Source: Mesostigma viride
Lineage: Eukaryota > Streptophyta > Mesostigmatophyceae > Mesostigmatales > Mesostigmataceae
Direction of reading: 5' to 3'
DNA: 64,000 nt
Assembly (NCBI GenBank): GCA_009746045.1
Contig: RPFO01000080.1
Coordinates: 9,926,113 to 9,990,112, forward strand
Shown one piece after another: positions 48,423 to 58,060 of this stretch. How positions within the stretch are numbered: position 1 is the first letter of the stretch; each line of letters opens with the position of its first letter. The notes under the pieces are model-generated. The model saw only the letters and a program-made list of their open reading frames with translations. It ran no database searches and was not told where the DNA came from. A program made the translations under genes and the position numbers.

Positions 48423-49259
48423 TTAAGAGGAAGGCAGAGAAAAGACGCTCCGCCAAATGCGCGGGGGGCAGGCGGCGATAGCCCGAACCAGGGCGTCAGG
48501 AAGGGTGAGGGCCAAGCTCCGGTGCAATCCCACATAGTGGGCGACAGTTTTGCTGCTGCGCCAGCGACCCCGATGCTGAATATCAGCCATGCTGCGCTGC
48601 CGCAAAAAATCATAGGTAGCCCCCCCATGCCGCAGCCCGTGAATGGTAAACACCGTGTCGACCCCCAAAGCTTGCGTGGCCTGATGCCAAACCCGGCTGA
48701 ACTGGGCATAATCGTAAGGGAACACCCGCTCCCAGGCCGCCTTGCCACGCATACAAGCCCGCAAGAGGGTCTCAGTCATGACATCCTCGATCACCACAGA
48801 CTGCACCTCCCCCTTAGCCGTCTTAGCTGACATCAACAACAAGGCGCCCCGCTGCGAACCCCGCAACCGAACATCAGGCTGCAAGCGCACATGGCCGACC
48901 AACAGGTTGAGCGCCTCCGATACCCGCAGGTATTGTTGGAAAATAACGATGACCATCATAGCCGCACGAGGCTGCCGCTGGAGCACCATAGTACAAGCAA
49001 GCGCAAACGCAGCCTCCCATGGAATGGGGGGGGGGCACGAGGGGGTGCCAACGTGCGCCAGCCAGCCAAAACACTTCGTGCCAAGGCCCAATCCCGCACC
49101 TCCCGGGGGAAGTACAAATTCAGGCCCATAAGCGCATTGACACACAACTGGCGGCTGTAACACCGTGAGTGCGCCCAAGCGACATACTCGCAATAGTATT
49201 CCTCTATCGTCAAGCCGCGCAACAAGCTGCCAACCCGACCCCGCCGGCTCGCCCACCAT
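48423..49259 (-). CDS. Tyrosine recombinase, catalytic domain (PAT-like element)
   Basis: Integrates the circular DNA copy of the element. Motifs in order: YLRVSEALNL (catalytic Arg), TIHGLRHGGATYDFL (H-x-x-R), and HRGRWRSSKTVAHYVGLHR (His/Trp and the nucleophilic Tyr). The open frame starts upstream at 49259, but the segment before about 49035 is the wrong frame. The N-terminal DNA-binding part is encoded by the end of the RT frame, and the frame changes at a run of ten G on the plus strand (49026-49035). The frame ends 77 nt before repeat B1. It could be a real frameshift mutation, a length polymorphism or a sequencing error. Confidence 0.88.
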   Translation of the reverse strand: MVGEPAGSGWQLVARLDDRGILLRVCRLGALTVLQPPVVCQCAYGPEFVLPPGGAGLGLGTKCFGWLAHVGTPSCPPPIPWEAAFALACTMVLQRQPRAAMMVIVIFQQYLRVSEALNLLVGHVRLQPDVRLRGSQRGALLLMSAKTAKGEVQSVVIEDVMTETLLRACMRGKAAWERVFPYDYAQFSRVWHQATQALGVDTVFTIHGLRHGGATYDFLRQRSMADIQHRGRWRSSKTVAHYVGLHRSLALTLPDALVRAIAACPPRIWRSVFSLPSS

Positions 49260-51499
49260 GCGAAAAAGGACCTAAGACCCCGATGGTAAACCATCAAAGT
49301 AGCCGGCTTCACCTTGCCCTCAAGAAGGGTCAAGTAGCTAGCGCCAAGCCGAGGCCCGGGATTGGGATGAACACCCTCGCGAGTCAAATCGCGGACCCAC
49401 CCGGCCACCGAGGCAGCCATGGAAAGCCCCCGCGAAGGCCCATCCGCAGGCTGAAGCTCACTTGGCGTCCAGACCCATTGTGAGCGGCTGCCGGTGACCA
49501 ACGTAAGAGCGCACAACCGGCGGCATTGCTTGTTTAACCGGTAAGAAGAGGAACGCCCTTTAGCCAAGCAGCCCAAAGCGGCAGTGGAGTCCACTAACCT
49601 CACCACCCGCTTACCCCATGTTCCGAGGTTCCGGGCCGAGCGCTCCACCCCCTTCACAGCGGCCCGCACTTCCTTCTCGTTGATGTGCATGGTCGAATCG
49701 CGCCAGCGACTCTTGATCCCGACGCGCCATCGCCCGTGGATGATGGCTTTTTCCGCGGCCTTGGTCAAGGGTCTAGGCCCGGCATACATGGCCTCACCTG
49801 GGGTGAGGAGGGTTGGGTAACCCCGCACCTCCCGGGCCCGAGCTAATTCCGTCACCTCAGCTGGGGCCATCTCAGCGTAGACAACCCCCTGCCCAAAACT
49901 AGACGCATCCGAGGCCACCACCACCGGAGCCAGGGCAGCCCCCCGGTCCACACGGAGCATGGGGGCCAACGCCATGGCACACTCGAGCTCATCGCGCACA
50001 CCTTGCCACAAAGGTCGCGTTCGCTGGCCCCACCCCTTGAGGTTGATGAACTTAAAACTCTGCTGCCATATGGACAAGCAAGTGCGGCTGAGCATCTGCA
50101 GCCACACCCACCGGCCCACGACGGCCGCCAGCGCCTCAGCGGTAGCGCGTCCCCTCTCGAGGAGTACACGAGTGTGCGCAACCACAAGGGTGAGCTGCTT
50201 AGCTGTCGGCTCCAACACCCCATCCCGCCGGTGAACAACACCCAGAGCTTCTAGCTCGTCCTCCCCCTCCGGGCTAGCCATGATCGTCTTGTCCTTGGAG
50301 GGCACAAGGTTGTTAGGCGCGTACCCGTCTTCAATAGCACTCGCGATTAAGCGATTCACCGCCTCGCACGTGCGCCCATTGCTGACCACCAGGTCATCAA
50401 TAGTGATGGATACCATAGGGGCAGGGGGGTCCTCAAGGTCGATTTGCATCTCCCTCGTGCTCTCCTCCTTGTACTCGATGGCTAGGGCGGTTGGGTTACC
50501 CCATGCATTCCGAAGCACGGTCAGCTCCCCTACACTTGTGAGGCGGTTCACCTGCCGTCTAGGATCCAAAGCGCCCGTGGCATAGAGGACCATCTCATGG
50601 ATGGCTTCCCCTAGCGCTACAGCGTGGGAGTGCCCCATGGCCAGCACTTTCAGCACTGGCCACACCCTCCTCCGCCGCCCCGGCAGCCCGACATCGGTGG
50701 ACCACACATCAGGTAGCCCTTGATAATCCCACCACCACTCCGGCACTTGGATGGTATAGTAATACGAGACCAGATCGCTCTTGGCCGTGTAGCACCGACC
50801 CTTGATATAGACCTCCGAGTATATGCCCAGGTGGGGTAACACCGTCTTAGGGGGGTCCACCCACAGTGCGTTCCCCAACTTCTTATTCACAATGAGCCTT
50901 AACTCCCCCACTCCTTTGGCCACCCCAAAACATCCGTCTACCCACTTTGGCCGCGTCTCTCGGAACTCCACCATCCCCACGTCCGCTGCCCTCCCCATCA
51001 ACTTGCCCCACTCCGCCATGGTGCACCCTCGGCTGGGGGCAGGTACATTCCAATACCTCGCACTGGCAGCCACCTCCGGCTTGATGCAGTTGGCTTCGCT
51101 CGCGTACACCTCTCGCCAACTAGGTCGTAGCGCCAGCAAATCCAGCAGCTTCGCCTTTCCTGCCACCTCGCGCTTCGGCAGACTCACCCGCTCCGCCACA
51201 AGTTGTTCATACTTATTACATTTCCCATAGATTAGATCACTTCCTTCTGCGGGGCCTGTCGCAACGCCGGTTACGCGGCGACTGTACCACTCGCAGTGCT
51301 TCTTGACCCTTTTCAGGGCCTCCGCCGTTCCTCTGGAGCACGCGCCTCCAGATTTAGGCGGAGGGTCTGCCCCCCCGTGCCATAGCCAATTCAACCACGT
51401 AATCACCTTGTGTTGTAGAGTGAAGGTCCGGCGGCGGCGAGTTGCACGCTGGCGTCTGCGTGCTGACCTCACTCTCCCCCACGTAGTGCTTAGAGGCAT
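48956..51499 (-). CDS. Reverse transcriptase-RNase H polyprotein with recombinase N-terminus (PAT-like element)
   Basis: Copies element RNA into DNA. I choose Met at 51499, 48 nt after the Gag stop; the frame is open to 51937 but would overlap Gag. From this start: RT fingers and palm (FGVAKGVGELRLIVNKKLGN, about 192-211), the catalytic TIDDLV box with Asp 368 and 369, and RNase H residues Asp 531 (VASDASS), Glu 608-610 (NEKEV), Asp 637 (LVDSTAALG) and Asp 686 (ADGPSR). An NPGP motif (713-716) follows and then the SAM-like N-terminal part of the tyrosine recombinase (PATLMVYHRGLRSFFAWW). The C-terminus is aberrant after the C10 run. RT of the DIRS order typically has this RT-RH-YR order without protease or integrase. 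Confidence 0.9.
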   Translation of the reverse strand: MPLSTTWGRVRSARRRQRATRRRRTFTLQHKVITWLNWLWHGGADPPPKSGGACSRGTAEALKRVKKHCEWYSRRVTGVATGPAEGSDLIYGKCNKYEQLVAERVSLPKREVAGKAKLLDLLALRPSWREVYASEANCIKPEVAASARYWNVPAPSRGCTMAEWGKLMGRAADVGMVEFRETRPKWVDGCFGVAKGVGELRLIVNKKLGNALWVDPPKTVLPHLGIYSEVYIKGRCYTAKSDLVSYYYTIQVPEWWWDYQGLPDVWSTDVGLPGRRRRVWPVLKVLAMGHSHAVALGEAIHEMVLYATGALDPRRQVNRLTSVGELTVLRNAWGNPTALAIEYKEESTREMQIDLEDPPAPMVSITIDDLVVSNGRTCEAVNRLIASAIEDGYAPNNLVPSKDKTIMASPEGEDELEALGVVHRRDGVLEPTAKQLTLVVAHTRVLLERGRATAEALAAVVGRWVWLQMLSRTCLSIWQQSFKFINLKGWGQRTRPLWQGVRDELECAMALAPMLRVDRGAALAPVVVASDASSFGQGVVYAEMAPAEVTELARAREVRGYPTLLTPGEAMYAGPRPLTKAAEKAIIHGRWRVGIKSRWRDSTMHINEKEVRAAVKGVERSARNLGTWGKRVVRLVDSTAALGCLAKGRSSSYRLNKQCRRLCALTLVTGSRSQWVWTPSELQPADGPSRGLSMAASVAGWVRDLTREGVHPNPGPRLGASYLTLLEGKVKPATLMVYHRGLRSFFAWWASRRGRVGSLLRGLTIEEYYCEYVAWAHSRCYSRQLCVNALMGLNLYFPREVRDWALARSVLAGWRTLAPPRAPPPFHGRLRLRLLVLWCSSGSLVRL

Positions 51500-51546
51500 T
51501 GTAGGAAGAGGCAGTGGGAAGGGGGAGCGGTTTACCCTTTCGGTGT

Positions 51547-52605
51547 TTACTTGGTTTGCTGGGCCTTGCCCAGCTTCTCCATCATCGTGGCGCTTTGCAG
51601 GGCCATCTTCATGGCCGGGTTGCTCACCAAGGAGGCATCTTCCTTGAGAGCAAGGAGGTGGCCAGCCACCTTCCACCCTCCTGACCCCTGGCTCTCCACT
51701 AGGAGCATGGCTGCCACCACCCTCATGAGATACTCTACCCCAGCCAACTCCCCGGCTGCCGGCCCCAACTCCTTGAAGAGTGTGTCCATGGCCAGGGCGA
51801 TGTTCATGACCACCTTCCTGCTTTCCTGGTTCCTCCACCCCCCTTGGCGAGTAGCCATGATCCAACTCTTTATCCCCCCTCCATTGTCGTTGGCATCCTC
51901 GAGCACCTCGGGGAGCACTCTCTCTTGCACCCTCCAATTCACCACTTGTGCTCGAGTGGGCAGCGTCACCCCTTTGGTCTTTTTCGGCTTCCTGGAAGCC
52001 CCATCTGCCCCGGCCAGCGCATCCTTCAATTTCGTCAGGAAATCCTCTTCCTCGGACTCCTCCTCCTCCTCCTCTTCTTTGCCCGCCTGCCCCTGCTTGC
52101 CAATAATAGCCGCCAGCTCCAAGAGCTGCTCCCTCACATCCCCCGCGGCCTTTCCCTTGCTCGGGGCTGGGCTTCCGACTTTTTTCGTCCCCTTTTTCGC
52201 CCCTTTCGTGGGCCGGCGTGGTGGCTGCATCTCCTCTTCGTCCGAGTCCGCCAAGTCCCGGGCGCTTTGGAGGGCTGCCACTAGCGCTTCGTTTGGGTCC
52301 GCTGCTGCCAGAATTTCAGGCCCGTCCACGTGGTCGACCAGCAGTCCAACGACGGACTCCAGCTGGGCCGCAGACCACCGGCTGACAGTAGTTACCCAGT
52401 CGGTCCCGAGGACCGCCTCAAAGGCAGCGCACACTTCAGGCAGGCCCGAGCAAGTGGAGAGCTCCTGATGGAGCCTTTTCTTCTGCGTCGGCCAGCCTAG
52501 TCGGCCCTTTCCCGTCTGTTTAGTAGCTGTCGGCACCTCGGGATTAGCTTTCGGTAATTGCTTCCCAGCACCTGTCGAACCTGGCTTCCGCCCGGGCTTC
52601 GGCAT
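51547..52605 (-). CDS. Gag-like protein (PAT-like element)
   Basis: A 352-codon protein, first ORF of the element, starting MPKPGRKPGSTGAGKQLPK just inside repeat A1. The N-terminus is basic, a middle segment is strongly acidic (about residues 175-190, mostly Glu/Asp), and the C-terminal half is helical (RKVVMNIALAMDTLFKELGP). There is no CCHC knuckle. It is assigned as Gag by position and composition rather than by motif. It likely packages element RNA. It has no stop codon or frameshift. Confidence 0.75.
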   Translation of the reverse strand: MPKPGRKPGSTGAGKQLPKANPEVPTATKQTGKGRLGWPTQKKRLHQELSTCSGLPEVCAAFEAVLGTDWVTTVSRWSAAQLESVVGLLVDHVDGPEILAAADPNEALVAALQSARDLADSDEEEMQPPRRPTKGAKKGTKKVGSPAPSKGKAAGDVREQLLELAAIIGKQGQAGKEEEEEEESEEEDFLTKLKDALAGADGASRKPKKTKGVTLPTRAQVVNWRVQERVLPEVLEDANDNGGGIKSWIMATRQGGWRNQESRKVVMNIALAMDTLFKELGPAAGELAGVEYLMRVVAAMLLVESQGSGGWKVAGHLLALKEDASLVSNPAMKMALQSATMMEKLGKAQQTK

Positions 52606-52676
52606 CCCAGCCGCTTTGCAGAAAGGAATTCTGGGCGTCAGCTACGCTGCCCCTGACCCCTGTCGCCGCCTTCGTT

Positions 52677-53057
52677 AAAACAAAAGAGACCGCCATGAGC
52701 TAGGTGAGCAAGCTTTTATCGTGTTTCAAGGCCAACGGCTCTCTACCAACGGCCAGATCCGGCAACGGCCTCTAAACAGTTTTAGCCGTCAAGTTTTACT
52801 TCAGATATTGCCTGTTGCAAACCCGTCCGCAATCACAGATCTGCTAGGAGAACCTAGACGCAAAAATCCGTCGTCAAGGTACTCAGCACACCGTCAAGGT
52901 ATAGGCCGCAACAATTAGGCCATATCTTCCGTAATACTCGTACACTAGAAGCCTAATCAACCTTATTACGATCACATCACCCAGCTCTATTTCACCTAGC
53001 ATCAGCGGCTCCCCTTCCGTATCACTATAAAGAAACTATGTTCAGAGAACCCCGATT
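52677..53057 (-). repeat. A1 terminal repeat of the PAT-like element
   Basis: The 5' repeat on the coding strand, 71 nt upstream of the Gag start codon, so it probably contains the promoter and 5' UTR. It ends with CAGAGAACCCCGATT at 53043-53057 on the plus strand. Confidence 0.88.
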
Positions 53058-53339
53058 TCAATTCCCCGAGGAATCTTGCCTAGATTACCCGATCGATCGC
53101 AAGAGCAGATCTGCTTTTTGCTCAAGTTTCAGACATCTTTCCGGGCGTGTTTCCTGAATCAGCGTACTGTCGCTGGCTCCTGCGTGGCTTTCGACAAGAT
53201 TTTTTCCACTGTGTGTGGTTCCGGATTCCACATTTTCAATCAGAGGTTTACGGGACCTGGTCAACAACAATGCAGTAACGCTGGGATCTTTAGTCTTCGA
53301 AGACTAAAGCACACTTTACTTCAAATTACAAATCTTCAA

Positions 53340-54260
53340 CGCAGTCAACGACATGTCAGGAGTTGCGCTAGCTGCACGTGGCACGAGAAGTCAAGGAGAG
53401 CAGCATTCTTAGTGCTCTCAAGAGTCTCAACTTCGATGGGAGCGATCTCAAGAAGTTCACCGGATTTCGAATCAAGGTGGAAGGGCAATTCAAATGCGCT
53501 TGGATATTCCGATGTGCTCACCGGCAAGGATCCGATCGCGGTCAAGCAGCAAAAAATCGGATATGCTGCTTTGATTGCTGGCCTCGACGGCAATGCCCTA
53601 CTTCACGCCGCAACGGCTCCAAACAAATACATGCATGAGGCATGGACGGTGCTGGTGGACGTCTATGGGCATGATGAAACGACCTCCACCCATCAAGCTG
53701 CAACATAATGTTTGGAGGAACTTCTGTCTGCCGAAAAGATTCCGATGGAATCTGTTCCTGCGAATGTCAACCTCACGGAACGAAAGTACATGGAATATAA
53801 TAAACTAAGCAACAATAAACTCCATGATTCTATTCTGGTGACCTCACACCGCCGCAGACTTCCTGCCCAGTATGGCCCCGTCCTGGCGGCGTACAACCTC
53901 CCCCCCGACTTGACGTGGAAAGACTACAACCTGTCCGTTAGACCGCCGTCCTGAAAGCGGATGACCATCTGCGTGTGCATCGCGCCCAAGCTGGCAGCTC
54001 AGACTCCAGTGCACCAGTACGTGTATCATACTGCTGCCTGCCCCCACTGTGTGGGTACTATCGACGAATCAGTCTTCCTCACCAAGGGTGGGAAAGTGCT
54101 GACCTGCAAGCACTGTCACCGTACCGGCCACTCTGAGGATCGCTGCTGGTCCAAGAACGCGGAGAACAAGTCCAAGAAACCTGAGGCGCACTACACTCTG
54201 GACGGGGAGCCATTGGCTGACGATGGGGCAGATGTTCCTGCTGTTTTCTTCCTTGAGTAG
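53340..54260 (+). pseudogene. Ty1/Copia-like Gag relic
   Basis: Plus-strand blocks in shifting frames: KESSILSALKSLNFDGSDLK with FTGFRIKVEGQFK (53378-53500); DPIAVKQQKIGYAALIAGLD (53530-53590); YMHEAWTVLVDVYG; LEELLSAEKIPMESVPANVN (53711 on); LPPDLTWKDYNLSV; and a CCHC zinc knuckle CKHCHRTGHSEDRC (54109-54150). The order matches a Copia-type Gag (UBN2-like domain then knuckle). Frameshifts and no downstream Pol make it a relic. Confidence 0.75.
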
Positions 54261-54286
54261 AATATGTGACATGCAGTACGGGGGTG

Positions 54287-55033
54287 TGTCAAATATCTAG
54301 CGATGTTTCTTTACTTTTGTCACGTATGTTATCACGCATTATATGCGGGGACATTTGACGCCATCAGCTAGGTGTTTATTTACACGACTTGTTGTTGGGT
54401 TTGCATCCCTTGCTGGCTTTGCGCTCACAGGTCGTTAGCTGACTATTACAAACAATTTTTGAGTGTACTAAAATCCGACTTCGGATTACAGCAAGCGTTA
54501 CCTGCCATCACCGTTTCAGGTGCCGTAACTTACCTGCTCTCTCCGGATCAGATCCGCAGTTGTGGTGCCGCCTTGGAGGCGATCGATAGGACTTAATTTG
54601 AGCCTATCAGACCACTCACACAATGTACCATGATGTGGACATAGATTACAGGCTGCAAAGTCGTTAAATTATCTAGTGATAATTCTTTCCGTGGTTGTAG
54701 AGACGCTACACTGCAGTGCCGTCAGATGTAAATCAACGGTGCATAATAATAATGCATAAGCCGCCACTACTTTGTGTGCTCTGAGCTGTTTGCTTGCTAC
54801 CCGTGTTTGGTCCGACCCAGTGTTGGTCGTTCTGACCTTGCCCAGTGTTGGCATTGGTCATTTGCCCTGGCCCAGTGTTGGCTATGGTCGACTGCGCCCT
54901 GTGTTGGCCGTACCGTGTGTTCCGCTCAGACTCAGTAAACGTATTTTGATACAAAAAGTCTTTAGCATACACTCGTGCAAAATCTGGGTCATAACAGGCA
55001 AAAGATCTTTCCTCCAATCCCCGGTTTCTGACA
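54287..55033. mobile_element. Foldback element, single arm
   Basis: Starts TGTCAAATATCTAGCGATGT like the full foldback at 32867 and follows its left arm to the centre (CCGGTTTCTGACA). The other arm is missing; LINE-derived sequence starts at once. Confidence 0.8.
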
Positions 55034-56600
55034 GAAACGCCGGAGTGACGCCCGGCGTCAGCGCTACGGACCTGGGCTTGGAACCCTTCATAGAGCTGGC
55101 GTATGATCTCAACAATGCCACAATGGGACACGGAACAGGTGTCCAGAGGACCATATGCACCCATAGGGCGCGTCCCATATATAATAACCGTATCAAATGC
55201 CTTGGTGTAATCCACGAAGATCAATAGCAATGGTAAGAGGCCGGGGGGCAGGCAGCCCACTTCCTCGATCAGCCGGCGCGCAGTCATGGACTGACCGATA
55301 ACACAATGGCGACCAACACGGAAGCCCATCTGGTGCGGGCGGGGACTCTGACACCTAAATGGGAATCCAGGCTGGCACGCATGCGGTACTTCAGCAGAAG
55401 AGTGAGAAGACGCATGAAGACTTTCAGCACGCATTCATCAGCTTTGGAGGCATACGCGGCCGCGGTAGTTGTCGGTATCCGCGGAGGCCCCCTTGCCCTT
55501 GTAGAGCATGACCGGGACTGTCAGCGGTCTTCCAATACGTACATTGGCGGGGGGAGACCATATCGTATAGCATCCGGTTGCAAACGCCCCGGAGGAAAGG
55601 CTCAAGCTCAGGCATCTTAACCACCTCCTGTAACATATTGTCCACTCCCATATGGCAGCATCGTTGCGGAGGGCCGGTGGAGGTGCATGGCAGCAGCCCA
55701 TGCCCGTGGGGTCCACTCATCGTGGGGGCCGTCGATGCACCAGCAGGGGGCCGGAGAGCGGTGGGACCAAGAGTTTCCGTTTCGCCGGTGGGCGCCTGCG
55801 GGGGCTCATGTGGGTCCGCCGCAGCTAGCCCCAGGGCGTGCAGCGGCTGCCAGCGGGGGCGAGCGGGGGGGTGGTCCAGGAGCCCAAAATATGTGTAGTT
55901 TGGCCTGTGAGCTGAACCCAAGCTCAAGGCGTTCACTTGCCGCCTGCCGGGTTGCCTGGGATGTCAGCCCTTTGCGTTTCGGGCGCCTTCCCGGCGTCCG
56001 GTGAGACGGTCGAGCCAGACCGCCATGCCGCCTTGTGCTGGTTGGCGGCCGTGTACGTGGCGATTGATCTCGGCGGCAAGTGTCTCCACCTTCTCCGTGT
56101 GTGCGGCAGTATATGCTTGGGTAAGCCGCTTGTGGTATGGTGATTGGTGGGTACAGGTCCTACCCGCGGGCGGCGGGCCTGCACTAGCGCCAGCCGGGCC
56201 GCAACCACCATATGGGGTTGCTTTGCGAAGCCGTAGGGGCATCGCGCAGGTATAGCGGGGCTGGGCGGGCACGCGGTTGCTCAGGTACTCAGTCGAGAGC
56301 CAAGATCTATCCACGGATCGCATGAACAGTTCGTAGGGTGGCATGAGATCCAGGCCGCATTCGGCATCCAGGTGCATCAAAGGTTGCGCAGCCATGAAGG
56401 CAGACCTGCATGATTGCGTCGCGGCGCTTCTTCTCCTCGCGGACCCGGCACTTCTACCGGCACCCGCGGACGGGGCGTACGCAGCCTGCCTGATTGGACC
56501 GGGTCCAATCAGGGCATGGGCGTGGGCGGCGGCGCTTGGGGGGCTGAAGACGTAGTAGGCGCAAGGTTGCGGTGACCATGCGGTGATCCAATGCGACACT
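55034..56600 (-). pseudogene. LINE copy 4 (related family), broken
   Basis: Minus-strand fragments: VMLYKGKGASADTDNYRGRV (55438-55550) marks the RT start. QMGFRVGRHCVIGQSMTARR and FVDYTKAFDTV (55195-55345) are RT motifs, followed by RQLYEGFQAQVR. Upstream, an Arg/Pro-rich stretch (55964-56599) may be the endonuclease-RT spacer (NRHVHGRQPA). Several frameshifts break the frame. It is truncated at its 3' side by the foldback arm. Confidence 0.7.
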
Positions 56601-57339
56601 TGGGGTGGTCAGCATACAGGCATCGATGACATAAGAACGCCAGCACTTGCGCACAAGTATGCTACTATGTAGTCCAAGCAAACACACCGCCGGCGGGGGA
56701 GTACCGAGCCAGCCGCCCTGCGCGCAGGGCCCACAAAGGTCACTAGCGCATCAGGCGGCCTAGAAAACACCGTATGGGCAGCTATCAAGTCAGCCTCAGT
56801 GAGCTAGTTGGGTGCAATCCAACCGCGCAACACAATAGGTAGCCTTTTGGTAGGCAGGTAGTTATGAAGAACCAACTGCATTGGCCATCCGTGGGCGGAT
56901 AACGCGTGCAACCGGGCTCGGCAACCGCGTCGTAGTGGTTTGGGCTGCGATATCGATGCCCGCAACCCTGCAACTATAAGCTAGGTACTAGCTCGATCCG
57001 TCCCATTCCATTTTCATCCGGCCCACTAAGGATGGACTTGCTCCCGCGCTGGCCGCGCAGCACCAGCAACGTCGTGAGCTGTGTTGTGTGGCCTACCTTG
57101 TCGCCACAAGCAATCCCCCGAGAAGCCGAAGGTCCACTGGCAGGGAGGATCAACCTGTACATGAACATTCATGAATGAACAAGCTATGGGTTCCTCCCCC
57201 GTGACGCGACGGGATCCATGGTGTATGTGATACACAATTACACACATGCAGGGCTCAGTGTGGTTTATAGGTTTGATCTGGGCTGCCTGATTAACTAATC
57301 GCTCTACGCAACACTGATCTTGGTGACAGCCGGCCGTCG
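56601..57339. other. Region without a recognisable gene
   Basis: No motif-bearing open frame on either strand. The neighbourhood is LINE debris, so it may be untranslated or highly decayed element sequence. Confidence 0.45.
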
Positions 57340-58060
57340 AGCCGGAGACTGAGTCTGATGCTCCATCTCCTGCGTCAGCATCCATGCCGGCTTGGCGCGC
57401 CGTAGGTCAGGATCGTCAGGCGAATGACGACCTGGAACAGGTGGCGCTTGACGATCCGGGGCAGGGTGGGGTACTTGCTCTGGCTACCAGCGCGCGACGA
57501 TGCTCCTGGAGCTGCCCCCACGCCATGCTGATCTCGGATCCGTGTCTGCATGCCGTGCTAGCAAGCCGCAGTTGGGGAGCCTACTGCTGAGCAGCTTGAA
57601 GCGGCCTGAAGCAGGTACGTAGTTTATATCGTGGGGTCATCTAAGATGCGGAGCTGGGGCGGGGGCCCTGCCAGGCCGAGAGCCACAATGGCCTCGGCTT
57701 CGGGGCTGATTTCTAGACTGACAGCACGGGCCTTGAGCGCCAGGCAGTCCAGCCAAAGCTGGGCAGATGCCGGCTGCTCAATGAGTGTGATGTCGTCGGC
57801 ATAAATGAGTTCAGCGAGTAAATTCTTCGTGTTGGTCGGCCCCCTTCCCCAGGCTAATTAATTGTTAATCACTAGGCCAGGTTCATAGCGAGCGATGCTA
57901 GCAAAGTGGGCACATGCATACCTGACGCATAAAATAATCCACTACAATGATGAACAGGTACCGTCGTGACAGGACACAGCCTTGCCAGACGCCTGTCTGC
58001 AGTGGACATGGCGCGGGGGGGCGTGCCTTGGTGCCAAGCAATCCAGCTACGTCTGGATGT
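57340..58060 (-). pseudogene. LINE copy 5, broken
   Basis: Minus-strand relatives of LINE copy 1. They are: a degraded post-RT block (complement of CGCTTGACGATCCGGGGCAG at 57447-57466); the EKPxSAQLWLDCLAL-type block (about 57735-57790); and the SPYLFIIVVDY-type block (about 57930-57965), all with stops and shifts. Confidence 0.7.

Larger units (their letters stand above)
47669..53057 (-). mobile_element. PAT-like (DIRS-order) tyrosine-recombinase retrotransposon, family 3, near intact
   Basis: A 5.4-kb element. On its coding (minus) strand the order is A1 (53057-52677), Gag, RT-RNase H, tyrosine recombinase, B1 (48346-48215), A2 (48214-47834), 33-nt linker, B2 (47800-47669). A copies are 381 bp and B copies 132 bp, and I see about one mismatch in each pair, so insertion was recent. 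There is no target duplication (left flank GAACTTTT, right flank TCAATTCC). This split-direct-repeat plan is known from Pat, Volvox Kangaroo and Chlamydomonas TOC3. The recombinase frame is broken once at a C10 run. Confidence 0.9.

Noticed and set aside
51500-51937. N-terminal extension of the RT frame upstream of 51499
   Set aside because: It overlaps the Gag frame on the same strand and is Gly/Arg-rich with no motif. The Met at 51499 just after the Gag stop is a better start.
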